Source of the DNA: an uncultured Oscillospiraceae bacterium
GTDB lineage: Bacteria > Bacillota > Clostridia > Oscillospirales > Ruminococcaceae
Reading direction: 5' to 3'
DNA length: 64,000 nucleotides
NCBI GenBank assembly: GCA_934464775.1
Contig: CAKSKG010000012.1
Coordinates: forward strand, 1 to 64,000
Below, in pieces: positions 41,846 through 51,770 of this stretch; position 1 is the first letter of the stretch, and every line of letters starts with the position of its first letter. The position numbers were made by a program, and so were the translations under genes. The notes under the pieces were generated by a model, which did not search any database, was not told the origin of the DNA, and worked only from the letters and a program-made list of their open reading frames with translations.

Positions 41846-42874
41846 TCATATTTCATATTCACGTCTGAGCTGTCCGCAGGCAGCGTTTATATCACTGCCG
41901 AGTGTACGTCTTACCGTAACATTCAGACCGCCCTTTTCAAGCATATGCATAAAATTCTGCACAGACTGCCTGTCCGACTTAAAGTCCCGCTCCTTTATCT
42001 CGTTAACGGGTATAAGATTAACGTGACAGTTTATGCCGTGAAGCAGCTTTATCAGCTTATCGGCATCCTGCTGTGAATCATTCACGCCTCTTATTACCGC
42101 ATATTCAAAGGATATTCTTCTGCCTGTCTTTTCGATGTAATCTCGGCAGGCGGCAAGAAGCTCATTTATATCATATCTTTTGTTAACGGGCATTATCTCG
42201 CTTCTGCGCTCATTGCTTGAAGCATGGAGCGACACCGAAAGCGTAAGCCCGAACCTGTTTTCCGCAAGATCGTATATCCTGTCAACCAGTCCGCAGGTAG
42301 ATACCGAAACATGGCGCAGACTGAGATTTTTTCCCTTTGGACAGGAAAGCAGCTTCAAAAACTTCACCACATTGTCATAGTTATCCAGCGGTTCGCCGAT
42401 GCCCATAAGCACCAGACTTTCCACCTTGCGGCCCGAATCCCTCTCCGCCTCATAGATCTGCTCAAGCATTTCCGAGGGCAGGAGATTTCTCTTGAAGCCT
42501 GCGATAGTGGACGCACAGAATCGGCAGCCCATTTTGCAGCCCACCTGAGTTGAGATGCAGAGACTGTTTCCGTGCTTATAATCCATAAGTACCGTTTCGA
42601 TATGATTGCCGTCCGACAATTCATAAAGATATTTTACAGTATTATCTATCGAAGATTCAAGCTTTCTGACTATATTTAGTCGGTTTATATAAAATTTATC
42701 AGATAATTTTGTACGAAGTGCCAATGAAATATTGGTCATTTCATCAAAGCTGACAGCTCTTTTAACGTGGAGCCACTCAAAGATCTGTCCCGCACGGAAC
42801 TTTTTCTCGCCAAGAGCCTCCAGCTCATCGGCAAGCTCCTCCGCAGATAAGGAAAGAATATCTTCTTTTTCCAT
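41846..42874 (-). CDS. rlmN: 23S rRNA/tRNA adenine-2 methyltransferase RlmN
   Basis: A 342-residue radical SAM enzyme that methylates C2 of A2503 in 23S rRNA and A37 in tRNA. The 4Fe-4S motif CKMGCRFC is at ~112-119, and the GIGEPLDN motif at ~155. The C-terminal methyl-carrying Cys is in LGSDINAACGQL. The length is typical. It is cotranscribed with rsmB upstream (35 bases). Confidence 0.95.
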   Translation of the reverse strand: MEKEDILSLSAEELADELEALGEKKFRAGQIFEWLHVKRAVSFDEMTNISLALRTKLSDKFYINRLNIVRKLESSIDNTVKYLYELSDGNHIETVLMDYKHGNSLCISTQVGCKMGCRFCASTIAGFKRNLLPSEMLEQIYEAERDSGRKVESLVLMGIGEPLDNYDNVVKFLKLLSCPKGKNLSLRHVSVSTCGLVDRIYDLAENRFGLTLSVSLHASSNERRSEIMPVNKRYDINELLAACRDYIEKTGRRISFEYAVIRGVNDSQQDADKLIKLLHGINCHVNLIPVNEIKERDFKSDRQSVQNFMHMLEKGGLNVTVRRTLGSDINAACGQLRREYEI

Positions 42875-42909
42875 AAATATTCCTTTTCAAATTTATCACA
42901 TATAATAGA

Positions 42910-44235
42910 TCATTTTCTGACCATCTTGCATATAAAGAATCCGTCGCTGCCGAAGTCCTTGGGGAAAATAGTCGCTTTAAAGCCGCCGAACGGCGCTCCG
43001 AGCTCCTCAAAGAAAGGCTCGCCGCAGAAGTCGGTGTGCTTTTCAAGGAATTTTTCCGCAACAGAATCATTTTCCGCAGGATTTACCGTGCAGGTGGAAT
43101 ACACAAGCGTGCCGCCGCTCTTCACATAGGAAGAAGCGTTTTCAAGTATCGCAAGCTGTATCTCGGGAAGCCTTGCAAATTCGGCAGGATCCTTATATTT
43201 TATCTCGGGCTTTCCTCTGAAAACTCCCAGCCCCGAACATGGAACATCGCACAGAACAACATCTGCCAAAGGCAGCTTTTCGTTATGCTCACGGGCGTCT
43301 CCGCAGATATATTCTATGCAGTCTATGCCCAACCTTTCGGCACCGCTGCGTATAAGTCCGAGCCGCTTCTCGTGAAGCTCGCAGGCGTAAATTTTGCCGC
43401 TGTTCTTCATCATTTCAGCCATTGTAAAGGTCTTTCCGCCGGGAGCGGCACACATATCTATGACCGTATCTCCCTCTTTCGGAGCCGACGCAAGACAGCA
43501 CAGCTGGGAGGATATATCCTGCACATGGAAAAGTCCGTCTCCGAAAGCCTTCAGTGCTTCGGGAGAACCCAGCGGATTTGATGTTATCTCGGCGGCAGAG
43601 CCTTTCAGCTGCGAAATATTGCTTTCACGGCACTCCGCTCCGTCCGCTCCAAGCGATGCTTTCAAGCCCTCGAAATCCGTTTTCAGCACGTTGATACGGA
43701 CATTTACATCGGTCGGCAAAAATGATGAGCCAAGCAGCGAAACAACGCTTTCCTCATCATAGCTGTCAAGCAGCAGCTTCACAAGCTCGGGACGGCAGGA
43801 ATATTCCACGGACATTGCCTCCGTTTTGTCCTGCGGCAGCTCATACTGCTTGTCCCTGCGGATAAATCCGCGGAGCAGCGCATTCACATAGCCCGAAGCC
43901 CCCGATTTTTTGGTCTGCTTGATAAGCTTCACCGATTCATTAACCGCCGCACTGTCGGGAACGCTGTCACAGAAAAGCAGCTGATAAAAGCCCATGCGGA
44001 GAACCGTCCGCACTTCTCTGTCCAGCCTGTCCGCAGGCTTGCTGCCGCACCGGGAAATGATGTGGTCAAGAGTTATCCTGCGCTCGATAACGCCGTAAAA
44101 TATGCGTGAAACGAACCGCCTGTCCTCCGACGAAAGCTCATATCCGCTGAGTGCTTTGTCAAGGGCTATATTGGAATATGCGCCGTTCTCCATTTTCAGA
44201 AGCAGCTCATATATGACCGAACGTGCATTTTTCAT
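42910..44235 (-). CDS. rsmB: 16S rRNA cytosine-967 methyltransferase RsmB
   Basis: 441 residues. The N-terminal NusB-like RNA-binding domain covers ~1-135, then a SAM methyltransferase domain. Motif I is DMCAAPGGKTFTMAEM (~257-272), motif IV is DVPCSGLGVF with the releasing Cys, and motif VI is STCTVNPAEND with the catalytic Cys. The gene keeps the standard fmt-rsmB-rlmN order. Confidence 0.95.
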   Translation of the reverse strand: MKNARSVIYELLLKMENGAYSNIALDKALSGYELSSEDRRFVSRIFYGVIERRITLDHIISRCGSKPADRLDREVRTVLRMGFYQLLFCDSVPDSAAVNESVKLIKQTKKSGASGYVNALLRGFIRRDKQYELPQDKTEAMSVEYSCRPELVKLLLDSYDEESVVSLLGSSFLPTDVNVRINVLKTDFEGLKASLGADGAECRESNISQLKGSAAEITSNPLGSPEALKAFGDGLFHVQDISSQLCCLASAPKEGDTVIDMCAAPGGKTFTMAEMMKNSGKIYACELHEKRLGLIRSGAERLGIDCIEYICGDAREHNEKLPLADVVLCDVPCSGLGVFRGKPEIKYKDPAEFARLPEIQLAILENASSYVKSGGTLVYSTCTVNPAENDSVAEKFLEKHTDFCGEPFFEELGAPFGGFKATIFPKDFGSDGFFICKMVRK

Positions 44236-44271
44236 GCATATCCTCTCCTTATGCCGATCGGCAGCAAATTT

Positions 44272-45231
44272 TTACTGTACTGTTTCTGTCGGGGTAAATA
44301 TCTCTCCCCTGCCGATCTTATTTCCTCTGAGGAAATCGGCGGTCTTCATGCGCTTTCCGCCGTCGGTCTGTACCTCGCAGAAGCGGACGCATTTTCCGTC
44401 TCCGCAGGCTACGGTAAGATCATCTGCGTTCACGACCGTTCCCGCAGCCTCATTTGTATTGATATTCACAAGCTCGGAATGATATACCTTTATTCTTCTG
44501 CCGCCGATATACGCCGAAGCGCAGGGTGCGGCGGAAAGTCCGCATATCTGATGATGAACCTCTATTGCAGGCTTTGCAAAATCTATGGGACACATATCCT
44601 TTGTAAGCATAGGCGCATAATTTGAAAGGCTGTCGTCCTGCTTTTCGGGGTGAAGGGTACCGTTTTTCACCGCTTCGATCGTGTCGATAAGCAGCTCCGC
44701 ACCGATAACGGCAAGCCTGTCATGCAGCTCGGAGGCTGTCTCGTTCTCACCGATAGGCGTTGCCTTTTTCATAAGCATATCGCCCGTATCCAGCGCTTCG
44801 CCCATAAGCATCGTGGTAACTCCCGTTTCCTTTTCGCCGTTGAGAACGCACCACTGTATCGGTCCCGCACCTCTGTATCTCGGCAGCAGCGATGCATGAA
44901 CATTGATGCAGCCGTGCTTCGGGATATCGAGAACTCTCTTGGGAAGTAGCTTTCCGTAAGCCACAACTATTATAACATCGGGAGCAAGCTCCTCCAGCTT
45001 ATGCACGCATTCCTCTGCCTCATCGCCTTTTTTCAGGCTCACGGGCTGATATACGGGGATATCATGCTGTAAAGCGACTTCTTTCACAGGCGTGGGAACA
45101 AGCTTGTTTCCTCGTCTGCCTCTTGCCTTGTCGGGCTGGGTGAACACCGCCGTAACATTTTCCCCGTGGCTTATAAGCGCTTCAAGACAGGGAACGGCAA
45201 AATCGGGCGAACCCATAAATACTATATTCAT
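44272..45231 (-). CDS. fmt: Methionyl-tRNA formyltransferase
   Basis: A 319-residue enzyme that formylates Met-tRNAi using 10-formyl-THF. MNIVFMGSPDFAVPCL opens the catalytic domain. The active-site HxSLLPRYRGAGPI region lies at ~108-122 (INVHASLLPRYRGAGPIQW), and the C-terminal OB domain follows from ~205. The start at 45231 is used because the family begins here; 8 upstream codons are unlike the family. It is paired with def 33 bases upstream. Confidence 0.96.
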   Translation of the reverse strand: MNIVFMGSPDFAVPCLEALISHGENVTAVFTQPDKARGRRGNKLVPTPVKEVALQHDIPVYQPVSLKKGDEAEECVHKLEELAPDVIIVVAYGKLLPKRVLDIPKHGCINVHASLLPRYRGAGPIQWCVLNGEKETGVTTMLMGEALDTGDMLMKKATPIGENETASELHDRLAVIGAELLIDTIEAVKNGTLHPEKQDDSLSNYAPMLTKDMCPIDFAKPAIEVHHQICGLSAAPCASAYIGGRRIKVYHSELVNINTNEAAGTVVNADDLTVACGDGKCVRFCEVQTDGGKRMKTADFLRGNKIGRGEIFTPTETVQ

Positions 45232-45264
45232 GCTCGCAAAAATCCTTTCGGTCAATTGGATATA

Positions 45265-45741
45265 TTACTTTTCCAGCTGTGAGGGATCTATCATCTCGTC
45301 CGCAATGTCAATAAACAGCTGTCCGTCCAGATGATCCAGCTCATGGCAGATAGCACGGGCAAGAAAACCCGTCGCCTTGTACTCATACCAGTCACCGTGT
45401 CTGTCCTGGGCACGGCATACCACCTTCATGGGGCGCTTAACATATCCCCATTCCTCGGGGCAGGAAAGGCAGCCCTCTATCTCACGCTGTCTGCCGCTTG
45501 TCTTGACGATCTCGGGATTTACCAGCTCGATAGGACCGTCGCCCTCTTCGCCGATGTCGATAACAACGACTCTTTTCAGCAGTCCTACCTGCGGAGCCGC
45601 AAGTCCGACACCCTCTGCCTTGTACATTGTTTCAAGCATATCATCAATAAGAGTGCCGAGCTTTTCATCAAACTTTTCAACGGGACGGCACTTTTTTCTG
45701 AGCACGTCCTCGCCCTTTTTAACAATGGTTCTGATCGCCAT
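45265..45741 (-). CDS. def: Peptide deformylase
   Basis: A 158-residue Fe/Zn enzyme that removes the formyl group from new proteins. Its three motifs are GVGLAAPQVG (~44-53), EGCLSCPE (~88-95) and HELDHLDG (~133-140). It is short, like type I deformylases. It sits between priA and fmt in the classic cluster. Confidence 0.96.
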   Translation of the reverse strand: MAIRTIVKKGEDVLRKKCRPVEKFDEKLGTLIDDMLETMYKAEGVGLAAPQVGLLKRVVVIDIGEEGDGPIELVNPEIVKTSGRQREIEGCLSCPEEWGYVKRPMKVVCRAQDRHGDWYEYKATGFLARAICHELDHLDGQLFIDIADEMIDPSQLEK

Positions 45742-45766
45742 TAATTTTACTTCCTTTCGGGATATA

Positions 45767-48229
45767 TTACAGTCCGATATCGCCGTTTATATCAATATAA
45801 GTCTGGACATCGGAAAATTCTTTCATTTTAAAGGTCTTTAGCCAGATATCGCTTATAAATCTGCGGAACTCCGCATTGTTTCTGCATTTTATGATTATCC
45901 TGTATCTGAACCTGCCGTTGATCTTCTCGAAAACACATCTTGACGGTCCGAGAACCCTGAGCGGCATCGTAACGTTTTCCTCTCTGATCTTATTGCTTAT
46001 CATTTCAAGGAAAAGCGACGAAGCACTGTCCGCAAGCCTGTCATTCACCGATGAAAAGCCCACTGTGCATATATCGCAGAACGGCGGATAGATCATTGCT
46101 TTCCGAAGAGCCGATTCCTGACGGTAGAACTCCTCGTAATTCTGCTGTGCCGCAAGATTTATAACATAATGCTGGGGAACGCAGGTCTGTATTATCGCCC
46201 TGCCGGGCTTGTCGCTTCTGCCGCTTCTGCCCACCACCTGCGTCACAAGTGAAAACGTCCGCTCGTAGCTTCTGAAATCGCCGCAGAAAAGCGCCTTGTC
46301 CACCGACAGCACACCAACAAGGGTAACATTCGGAAAATCCAGTCCCTTTGCGATCATCTGCGTTCCAAGCATGATATCATACTCGCCATTTTCAAAGGCT
46401 TTGAAAGAGCGGTCATAGGCATACCTCGAATATGTTGTATCGGCGTCCATGCGCAGAACACGGGCGGACGGGAAAAGCTCCGATATCTCATCTTCAAGCT
46501 TCTGCGTTCCCAGACCCGTAAGCTTCAGCTTTTCGCTGCCGCAGCAGGGACACCTTGTTATCATATCCGTTGTATATCCGCAGTAATGGCATATCAGCCT
46601 GTTGTTCACCTTATGATATGTCATGGGAATGCTGCAATTGGGGCATTTCACAGGCTCACGGCAGGAGGTGCAGGATATAAATGTATAATATCCGCGCCGA
46701 TTGAGCAGCAGTATGGTCTGCTCACCTCTTGCAAGATTTGCGTTTATCTCATTTGCAAGCCTTTCGCTGAAAACTCCCGATGCTCCGCAGAGCGGCTCGG
46801 AAGCCATGTCAACTATCTCGACCTGCGGCATGGGTGCGTCCGAATAACGATTGGGCATTCTGAACAGCTTATACCGTCCCGTTTCCGCATTGCGGAAGCT
46901 TTCTATGGACGGCGTTGCCGACGCAAGCACCAGCACTCCGTTATGATAAGCACACCTTTTTTTTGCAGCGTCCTTTGCATTATATCTGGGGGACGATTCC
47001 GACTTATAGGTCATTTCGCCCTCTTCGTCCATAATGATAAGCCCGATATTGTCCAGCGGAGAAAATACTGCGCTTCTTGTTCCCACAACGATCCTGCTCT
47101 GTCCCGACCTGATGCGCTTGTATTCGTTCAGCCGCTGGGACATGGAAAGACTGCTGTGGATCACCGACACCATATCGCCGAAAAGACTCTGAAACCGTGA
47201 AACAGTCTGGGGCGTCAATGATATTTCGGGTATCATCATTATAACATTTCTGCCGATACCGAGCGTATGGCTTATAAGCTTTGCAAAAACCGAGGTCTTA
47301 CCGCTGCCAGTAACTCCGAAAAGCAGTGCTGCGGCAGGCTTTCCGCTGTCGATCAGCCGGGATATGCCGTCATAGGCGTTCTGCTGCTGCTCCGACAGAA
47401 CAATATCGTCGGGATCCTGCACAGCCTCCGCTCCCGAAGTGCGTATCACCTCATAATCAAAGGAAGTGACCACTCCGTTTTTCAGCATATTCTTCACGAC
47501 CTGATCGGTAACGCCGCAGAGATAGCAAAGCTCCTTTACCGCAGCCGCACCGTTCTCCTCAAGCAGTGAAACAACGTTTTTCTGCTTTGGGGTGAGTTTG
47601 AATGCGGAGCTGTCCTCGGTAAAAGCCTCCGAAAGCCGCACCATGGAAATCGTCTCATCACGGACTTTGCGCTTCACCTCGCCGTATTCTTCAACGGCTC
47701 CCGATGCGATAAGCTCCCTGACAAGCTCCTTTCCGCTGCCCTCAAAGGCTGCATTTATCATCATTTCCTGCTCACGGCGGTTCTTCACCTCATGAAAAGA
47801 AGCATACAGATCCGCTGCGGGACGTGAAAGCTTCTCCCTCACCGCCGCAGGACATTCCGCAAGGCGGTACTTTTCGGTAAAATCAACGCTGAGTCCCGGA
47901 GGGATAAGCGCACGGAATGCTTCAAAATAGGTGCAGAGGGTCATATCCTTGAGCCACTCCAGCATCTTCTGCATTTCATCGCCGATAACAGGCTCTGTGT
48001 CGATAAATGCGTCGATATATTTATATTTGCTCACGCTGTCTGCCGAAACGGTATCTGTGGAGAGGATTATGGCAATGCGCTTTTTTCCGCCCTTTCCGAA
48101 GGGTACGATGACCCTCTCGCCCGAAGCGGCAATGCTTCGGAACCGTTCGGGGACGATATAGCTGTAACGTCTGTCATAACCGTAGGAAGCTCCGCTTATA
48201 CCAACATCGGCAGTCAGAACTTCACTCAT
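45767..48229 (-). CDS. priA: Primosomal replication-restart helicase PriA
   Basis: 820 residues. The N-terminal 3'-DNA-binding and winged-helix domains cover ~1-240. The helicase core has Walker A FGVTGSGKTSVF, DEXX-type MDEEGEMTY (DEEG replaces DEEH) and motif III VLASATPS. A zinc cluster is marked by CTSCREPVKCPNC and CHYCG...CPCCGS. The gene restarts stalled forks by loading DnaB. It overlaps rpoZ by 4 bases. Confidence 0.95.
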   Translation of the reverse strand: MSEVLTADVGISGASYGYDRRYSYIVPERFRSIAASGERVIVPFGKGGKKRIAIILSTDTVSADSVSKYKYIDAFIDTEPVIGDEMQKMLEWLKDMTLCTYFEAFRALIPPGLSVDFTEKYRLAECPAAVREKLSRPAADLYASFHEVKNRREQEMMINAAFEGSGKELVRELIASGAVEEYGEVKRKVRDETISMVRLSEAFTEDSSAFKLTPKQKNVVSLLEENGAAAVKELCYLCGVTDQVVKNMLKNGVVTSFDYEVIRTSGAEAVQDPDDIVLSEQQQNAYDGISRLIDSGKPAAALLFGVTGSGKTSVFAKLISHTLGIGRNVIMMIPEISLTPQTVSRFQSLFGDMVSVIHSSLSMSQRLNEYKRIRSGQSRIVVGTRSAVFSPLDNIGLIIMDEEGEMTYKSESSPRYNAKDAAKKRCAYHNGVLVLASATPSIESFRNAETGRYKLFRMPNRYSDAPMPQVEIVDMASEPLCGASGVFSERLANEINANLARGEQTILLLNRRGYYTFISCTSCREPVKCPNCSIPMTYHKVNNRLICHYCGYTTDMITRCPCCGSEKLKLTGLGTQKLEDEISELFPSARVLRMDADTTYSRYAYDRSFKAFENGEYDIMLGTQMIAKGLDFPNVTLVGVLSVDKALFCGDFRSYERTFSLVTQVVGRSGRSDKPGRAIIQTCVPQHYVINLAAQQNYEEFYRQESALRKAMIYPPFCDICTVGFSSVNDRLADSASSLFLEMISNKIREENVTMPLRVLGPSRCVFEKINGRFRYRIIIKCRNNAEFRRFISDIWLKTFKMKEFSDVQTYIDINGDIGL

Positions 48230-48450
48230 TCGGACTTGGAAGAGGGACTTCTGAGAGCGGGATCCTCAACTATATAATACTTTCTTGCGGCAAGCTCGTC
48301 AACAGCTGTCTTTACGGGCTTTTCTTCAAGAGTTTTCTCATTGGCAACCAGCTCGTCGGAGATCTCTCTTGCTCTCTTTGCAACTCCGATAACTATGGAG
48401 TAATAGCTTTCATTCTTTGTTCTGATCTGTGATATAGACGGTCTAAGCAT
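48226..48450 (-). CDS. rpoZ: RNA polymerase omega subunit
   Basis: A 74-residue omega protein (MLRPSISQIRTKNESYYSIV at the front; VAKRAREISDELV; then AVDELAARKY). It stabilises the beta-prime subunit. The start at 48450 gives the family N-terminus. It overlaps gmk by 8 bases and priA by 4. The coaBC gene found here in Bacillus is absent. Confidence 0.92.
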   Translation of the reverse strand: MLRPSISQIRTKNESYYSIVIGVAKRAREISDELVANEKTLEEKPVKTAVDELAARKYYIVEDPALRSPSSKSE

Positions 48451-49057
48451 TTTCAAGCACCTCATCAATTAAATATTTATTTCTTTCGCAGGACATTTTT
48501 GCGGCTGCAACGATAGTCTTAAAATCCTCAACAGCCTTGTCCAGCGGTCCGTTTACCATGATATAATCGTATTTGTCCGCCGACTTTATCTCATCGGCAG
48601 CCTGCGCTATTCTTCTGTCGATGACCTCGGCTGTCTCCGTGCCTCTCTTTTCAAGACGGCGGCGAAGCTCCTTCACCGAAGGCGGCAGAATGAACACAAG
48701 AACCGCATCGGGACGAAGCCTTCTGACGTTCATTGCGCCCTTGACTTCGATTTCAAGGATAACGTCCTTTCCCGCTGCCAGCTCTTTGTCAATATATGTG
48801 AGCGGCGTGCCGTAATAATTGCCGCAGTATTCGGCATATTCCAGCATACTTCCGCTGTTTATCAGCTCTTCAAACCTTTCTCTTGTAAGGTAGTGATAAT
48901 TCACTCCGTCCTGCTCACCCTCTCTGGGAGCACGGGTCGTTGCCGAAACGGAATAATAGTAATTATCGTCCTTCAGCACCTCCGCAAGGATAGTTCCCTT
49001 TCCGCAGCCCGACGGTGCGGAAACCACAATAAGCATACCCTTTTCAGTCCTGCTCAT
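48443..49057 (-). CDS. gmk: Guanylate kinase
   Basis: A 204-residue enzyme that phosphorylates GMP to GDP. The P-loop is APSGCGKGTI (~14-23), the GMP-binding motif TTRAPREGEQDGVNYHY (~40-56), and the lid carries REELR-type RRRLEKRGTE. The start at 49057 has GGAGG about 9 bases upstream. It lies within the remA end (overlap of 14 bases), in the conserved yicC-remA-gmk-rpoZ order. Confidence 0.95.
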   Translation of the reverse strand: MSRTEKGMLIVVSAPSGCGKGTILAEVLKDDNYYYSVSATTRAPREGEQDGVNYHYLTRERFEELINSGSMLEYAEYCGNYYGTPLTYIDKELAAGKDVILEIEVKGAMNVRRLRPDAVLVFILPPSVKELRRRLEKRGTETAEVIDRRIAQAADEIKSADKYDYIMVNGPLDKAVEDFKTIVAAAKMSCERNKYLIDEVLENA

Positions 49058-49316
49058 CTTCCATGACCTCCATATCTTCATCGGCGTCCGAAGCTCTTCC
49101 CGCAACTGCGGAAGCTGTCAGAGCCGAAAGAATAACATGATCGCTGTCCGTTATGATAACGGAACGTGTTTTTCTGCCGTAGGAAGCGTCTATCAGCCTG
49201 CCCCGATCCCTTGCTTCCTGGATAATGCGCTTTATGGGCGCACTTTCGGGACTGACAACGGCAACGGTGCGGTCGGCATTGACTGCGTTTCCGAATCCTA
49301 TATTTATAAGCTTCAT
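49044..49316 (-). CDS. remA: RemA-like DUF370 DNA-binding regulator
   Basis: A 90-residue RemA/DUF370 protein (MKLINIGFGNAVNADRTVAV, then SPESAPIKRIIQEARDRGRL and IDASYGRKTRSVIIT). In Bacillus RemA activates biofilm matrix operons as a DNA-wrapping oligomer. It has a longer acidic C-tail than usual. It sits between yicC and gmk as in many Firmicutes. Confidence 0.92.
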   Translation of the reverse strand: MKLINIGFGNAVNADRTVAVVSPESAPIKRIIQEARDRGRLIDASYGRKTRSVIITDSDHVILSALTASAVAGRASDADEDMEVMEDEQD

Positions 49317-49373
49317 GATCCGTTCCCCCTCCGATATACGGCTTTGATATACGACTTTATTTATAAGACAGAA

Positions 49374-50252
49374 TCATTCGATATTCTGAATCTGCTCTCT
49401 GATCTTCTCAATCTCGGATTTAAGCTCGACGACGGTTTTGGTTATCTTTGCGTCCTGAGCCTTTGAGCCTATCGTATTTGCCTCGCGGTTGAACTCCTGG
49501 ATAAGAAAATCCAGCTTTCTTCCCACAGGCTCGTCCAGCTCCAGCATTGAGCGAAACTGATTTATATGGCTGCGGAGACGGACAGTCTCCTCGTCAACGG
49601 CGGTCTTGTCGGCAAATATGGCAGCCTCCGTCAACAGACGGGATTCATCGACGTTCTTGTCCGCAAGGACTTCCTTTATCTTATTGTAAAGTCTGTCCCT
49701 GTATGCGGCATTGACCTCGGGAGAACGCACCTCCACATCGGAAACCATTTTTTCGATGTTTTCCAGACGGAAAAGGAAATCCTCCTTCATGCGGACGCCC
49801 TCTGTTTCCCTCATGCGGACAAAATTGTCCAGCGCTTTTTCGGTCACGGTCTTAACGTCCTGCCATACCTGATCCTCGTCGTCCTGCACCTTGCGGACGG
49901 TAAAGATATCGGGCAGGCGCATCATCTGGGAAAGAGTGATATCGTCCGTAAGACCAAGCTTTTCATTGGCTTTGCGGAGCGCATCGACATATCCCGAAGC
50001 GATAGCCTCGTTCACCTCGATAACGGCTTCCTTTCCCTCCACCGAAGAAACGGTAACGCTGACCTCGGTTTTTCCTCTGGCTATCCTGCCGTTCAGCAGG
50101 CTTTTGAGCTTTTCCTCGATATAGCCGTAAGCACGGGGAATGCGTGATGAGAATTCATAGTATCTGTGATTTACGGAACGTATCTCAACAAGAATGTCAC
50201 GTCCGTTCAGTACCTCTTCGGCTCTTCCGAAGCCTGTCATGCTTTTTATCAT
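49374..50252 (-). CDS. YicC/YloC family endoribonuclease
   Basis: A 292-residue protein of the YicC family (MIKSMTGFGRAE at the front; SVNHRYYEFSSRIP; C-terminal GRKLDFLIQEFNREANTIGS and KAQDAKITKTVVELKSEIEK). Members are ring-shaped RNases implicated in RNA turnover. The start at 50252 has AGGAGAA 7 bases before; the frame to 50333 is upstream noise. First gene of the long minus-strand operon ending at spoVM. Confidence 0.92.
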   Translation of the reverse strand: MIKSMTGFGRAEEVLNGRDILVEIRSVNHRYYEFSSRIPRAYGYIEEKLKSLLNGRIARGKTEVSVTVSSVEGKEAVIEVNEAIASGYVDALRKANEKLGLTDDITLSQMMRLPDIFTVRKVQDDEDQVWQDVKTVTEKALDNFVRMRETEGVRMKEDFLFRLENIEKMVSDVEVRSPEVNAAYRDRLYNKIKEVLADKNVDESRLLTEAAIFADKTAVDEETVRLRSHINQFRSMLELDEPVGRKLDFLIQEFNREANTIGSKAQDAKITKTVVELKSEIEKIREQIQNIE

Positions 50253-50354
50253 AGCGATTCTCCTGATTTTGCCCGAACACGATCGGACAAAGATGTAATA
50301 TTTTAAGATAAAGAACCTTTCGTGACATAGCACCCCATGTTACTTTATCATCTT

Positions 50355-50383
50355 ATTATACCATATGTATTTTATAATTGCAA
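50355..50383 (-). promoter_or_regulatory. Promoter of the yicC-to-spoVM operon
   Basis: Minus strand: -35 TTGCAA (50378-50383), a 17-base spacer and -10 TATAAT (50355-50360). About 100 bases lie between it and yicC. Confidence 0.8.
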
Positions 50384-50529
50384 TAGCTATTCCCAAGTTT
50401 TTAATAGAAAATATACAAAAAGTTTATTATTAATATGCCACTCTGAATTATAATATAATGTAAAGGTTTACATATAGCCCGAACAAATATGAATAGTATA
50501 TAAAAATGATGAAACAGGTCCGTATGCTA

Positions 50530-50558
50530 TTGACAAATTTTGTTCACAAGTGTAAAAT
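50530..50558 (+). promoter_or_regulatory. pfkA promoter
   Basis: -35 TTGACA (50530-50535), a 17-base spacer and -10 TAAAAT (50553-50558). Between this and the divergent operon promoter (50384-50529) the DNA is AT-rich without other visible features. Confidence 0.8.
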
Positions 50559-50645
50559 TATAAAGTACGGAATGTATATGATGTATATTTAATACGCAGG
50601 TATACATTATATATGCTCCTTATCTGAAAGGATGGTTCGTAAACA

Positions 50646-51608
50646 ATGCAGAAAGCAATCGGCGTACTTACCAGCGGAGGAGACGCTCCCGGAATGAATG
50701 CAGCCGTAAGAGCTGTAACAAGAGCCGCTATACTCAAGGGATACAGAGTTATCGGAGTTCAGAGAGGCTATAACGGTCTGCTGAACGGCGAGACTGTTGA
50801 GCTTGACACAAGAAGCGTTTCCAACATCATTCAGCACGGCGGTACTGTTCTCTACACTGCACGCTGCCTTGAGATGCATGAGGAAAAATATCAGCTGGAA
50901 GCTGTAAAGCGCTGTAAGGAAATGGGCGTTGAAGGCATGGTCGTTATCGGCGGCGACGGCTCGTTCAGAGGAGCTGCCGCTCTTTCGGCAAAGGGTATCC
51001 CCTGCATCGGTCTGCCCGGCACTATCGACAACGATATCGTATGCACCGAATACACTATCGGCTACGATACCGCAATGAACACTGCCGTTGAAATGATCGA
51101 CAAGCTCCGTGATACGGCTCAGTCCCACGACAAATGCTCCGTTGTTGAGGTCATGGGAAGAAATGCCGGCTGGATAGCTCTTAACGTGGGTCTTGCCGTT
51201 GGAGCCGTGGGAATAGTTGTTCCCGAGGTGCCTTTCGACATCAACGTGCTTGCCGAAAAGATGAAGCGTGTTCAGTCTTACAGAAAGCAGCATTTCATCG
51301 TTGTTTTTGCGGAGGGCTGCGGCAATTCTGCCGAGTTTGCGAAAAAGCTTACGGAGCTGACGGGCATCGAAACAAGAGATACCGTTCTCGGTCACGTCCA
51401 GAGAGGCGGAGCACCTACTCTCCGTGACAGAGTTATCGCCAGCGAAATGGGCTATTATGCAGTACAGCTGCTTGACGGAGGAAAATCAAACCGCATTGTC
51501 GGATTAAAGAACGGCAGGGTTTACGATGTTGACATCGCAGAGGGTCTTGCAATGAAAAAGCCCTTTGATGAAAACCTCTACAAGATAGCAAACGACATTT
51601 CATTCTGA
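50646..51608 (+). CDS. pfkA: 6-phosphofructokinase (ATP)
   Basis: A 320-residue glycolytic kinase that turns fructose-6-phosphate into the 1,6-bisphosphate. ATP site: GVLTSGGDAPGMNAA (~6-20) and GGDGSFRGA (~103). The catalytic TIDND lies at ~126-130, followed by YTIGYDTA. The MGRNAGW motif is at ~170 and the effector-type Arg in HVQRGG at ~250. The Gly in GGDGS indicates ATP rather than PPi as donor. The length is typical. It has its own promoter and a hairpin after its stop. Confidence 0.96.
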   Translation: MQKAIGVLTSGGDAPGMNAAVRAVTRAAILKGYRVIGVQRGYNGLLNGETVELDTRSVSNIIQHGGTVLYTARCLEMHEEKYQLEAVKRCKEMGVEGMVVIGGDGSFRGAAALSAKGIPCIGLPGTIDNDIVCTEYTIGYDTAMNTAVEMIDKLRDTAQSHDKCSVVEVMGRNAGWIALNVGLAVGAVGIVVPEVPFDINVLAEKMKRVQSYRKQHFIVVFAEGCGNSAEFAKKLTELTGIETRDTVLGHVQRGGAPTLRDRVIASEMGYYAVQLLDGGKSNRIVGLKNGRVYDVDIAEGLAMKKPFDENLYKIANDISF

Positions 51609-51656
51609 TCGGATAAAAGTACATAACAACAATGCGGCATTCTCAACAATGCCGCA

Positions 51657-51770
51657 GCATTACAGAGTAGATCAATGCGCGTACAGTGTTCCGCCGACGG
51701 GGAGTTGCGGCGGGAACGAAAAGAGATCATACGATCTCTTGCGGTGCATTGATCGCATCCCGCTGAATGC
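51657..51770 (+). ncRNA. Tetrahydrofolate (THF) riboswitch
   Basis: Conserved pieces occur in order: AGAGTAGA (51664), GCGT..AGTGTT (~51678-51690), GGGAGTTG (~51699), GGGAACGAA (~51711), and GCGGTG..TTG..GCATCC (51741-51760). This is the two-ligand-site THF class found upstream of folate genes in Clostridia. An outer stem can form between GCATTACAG (51657-51665) and CTGAATGC (51763-51770). It precedes folT. Confidence 0.9.
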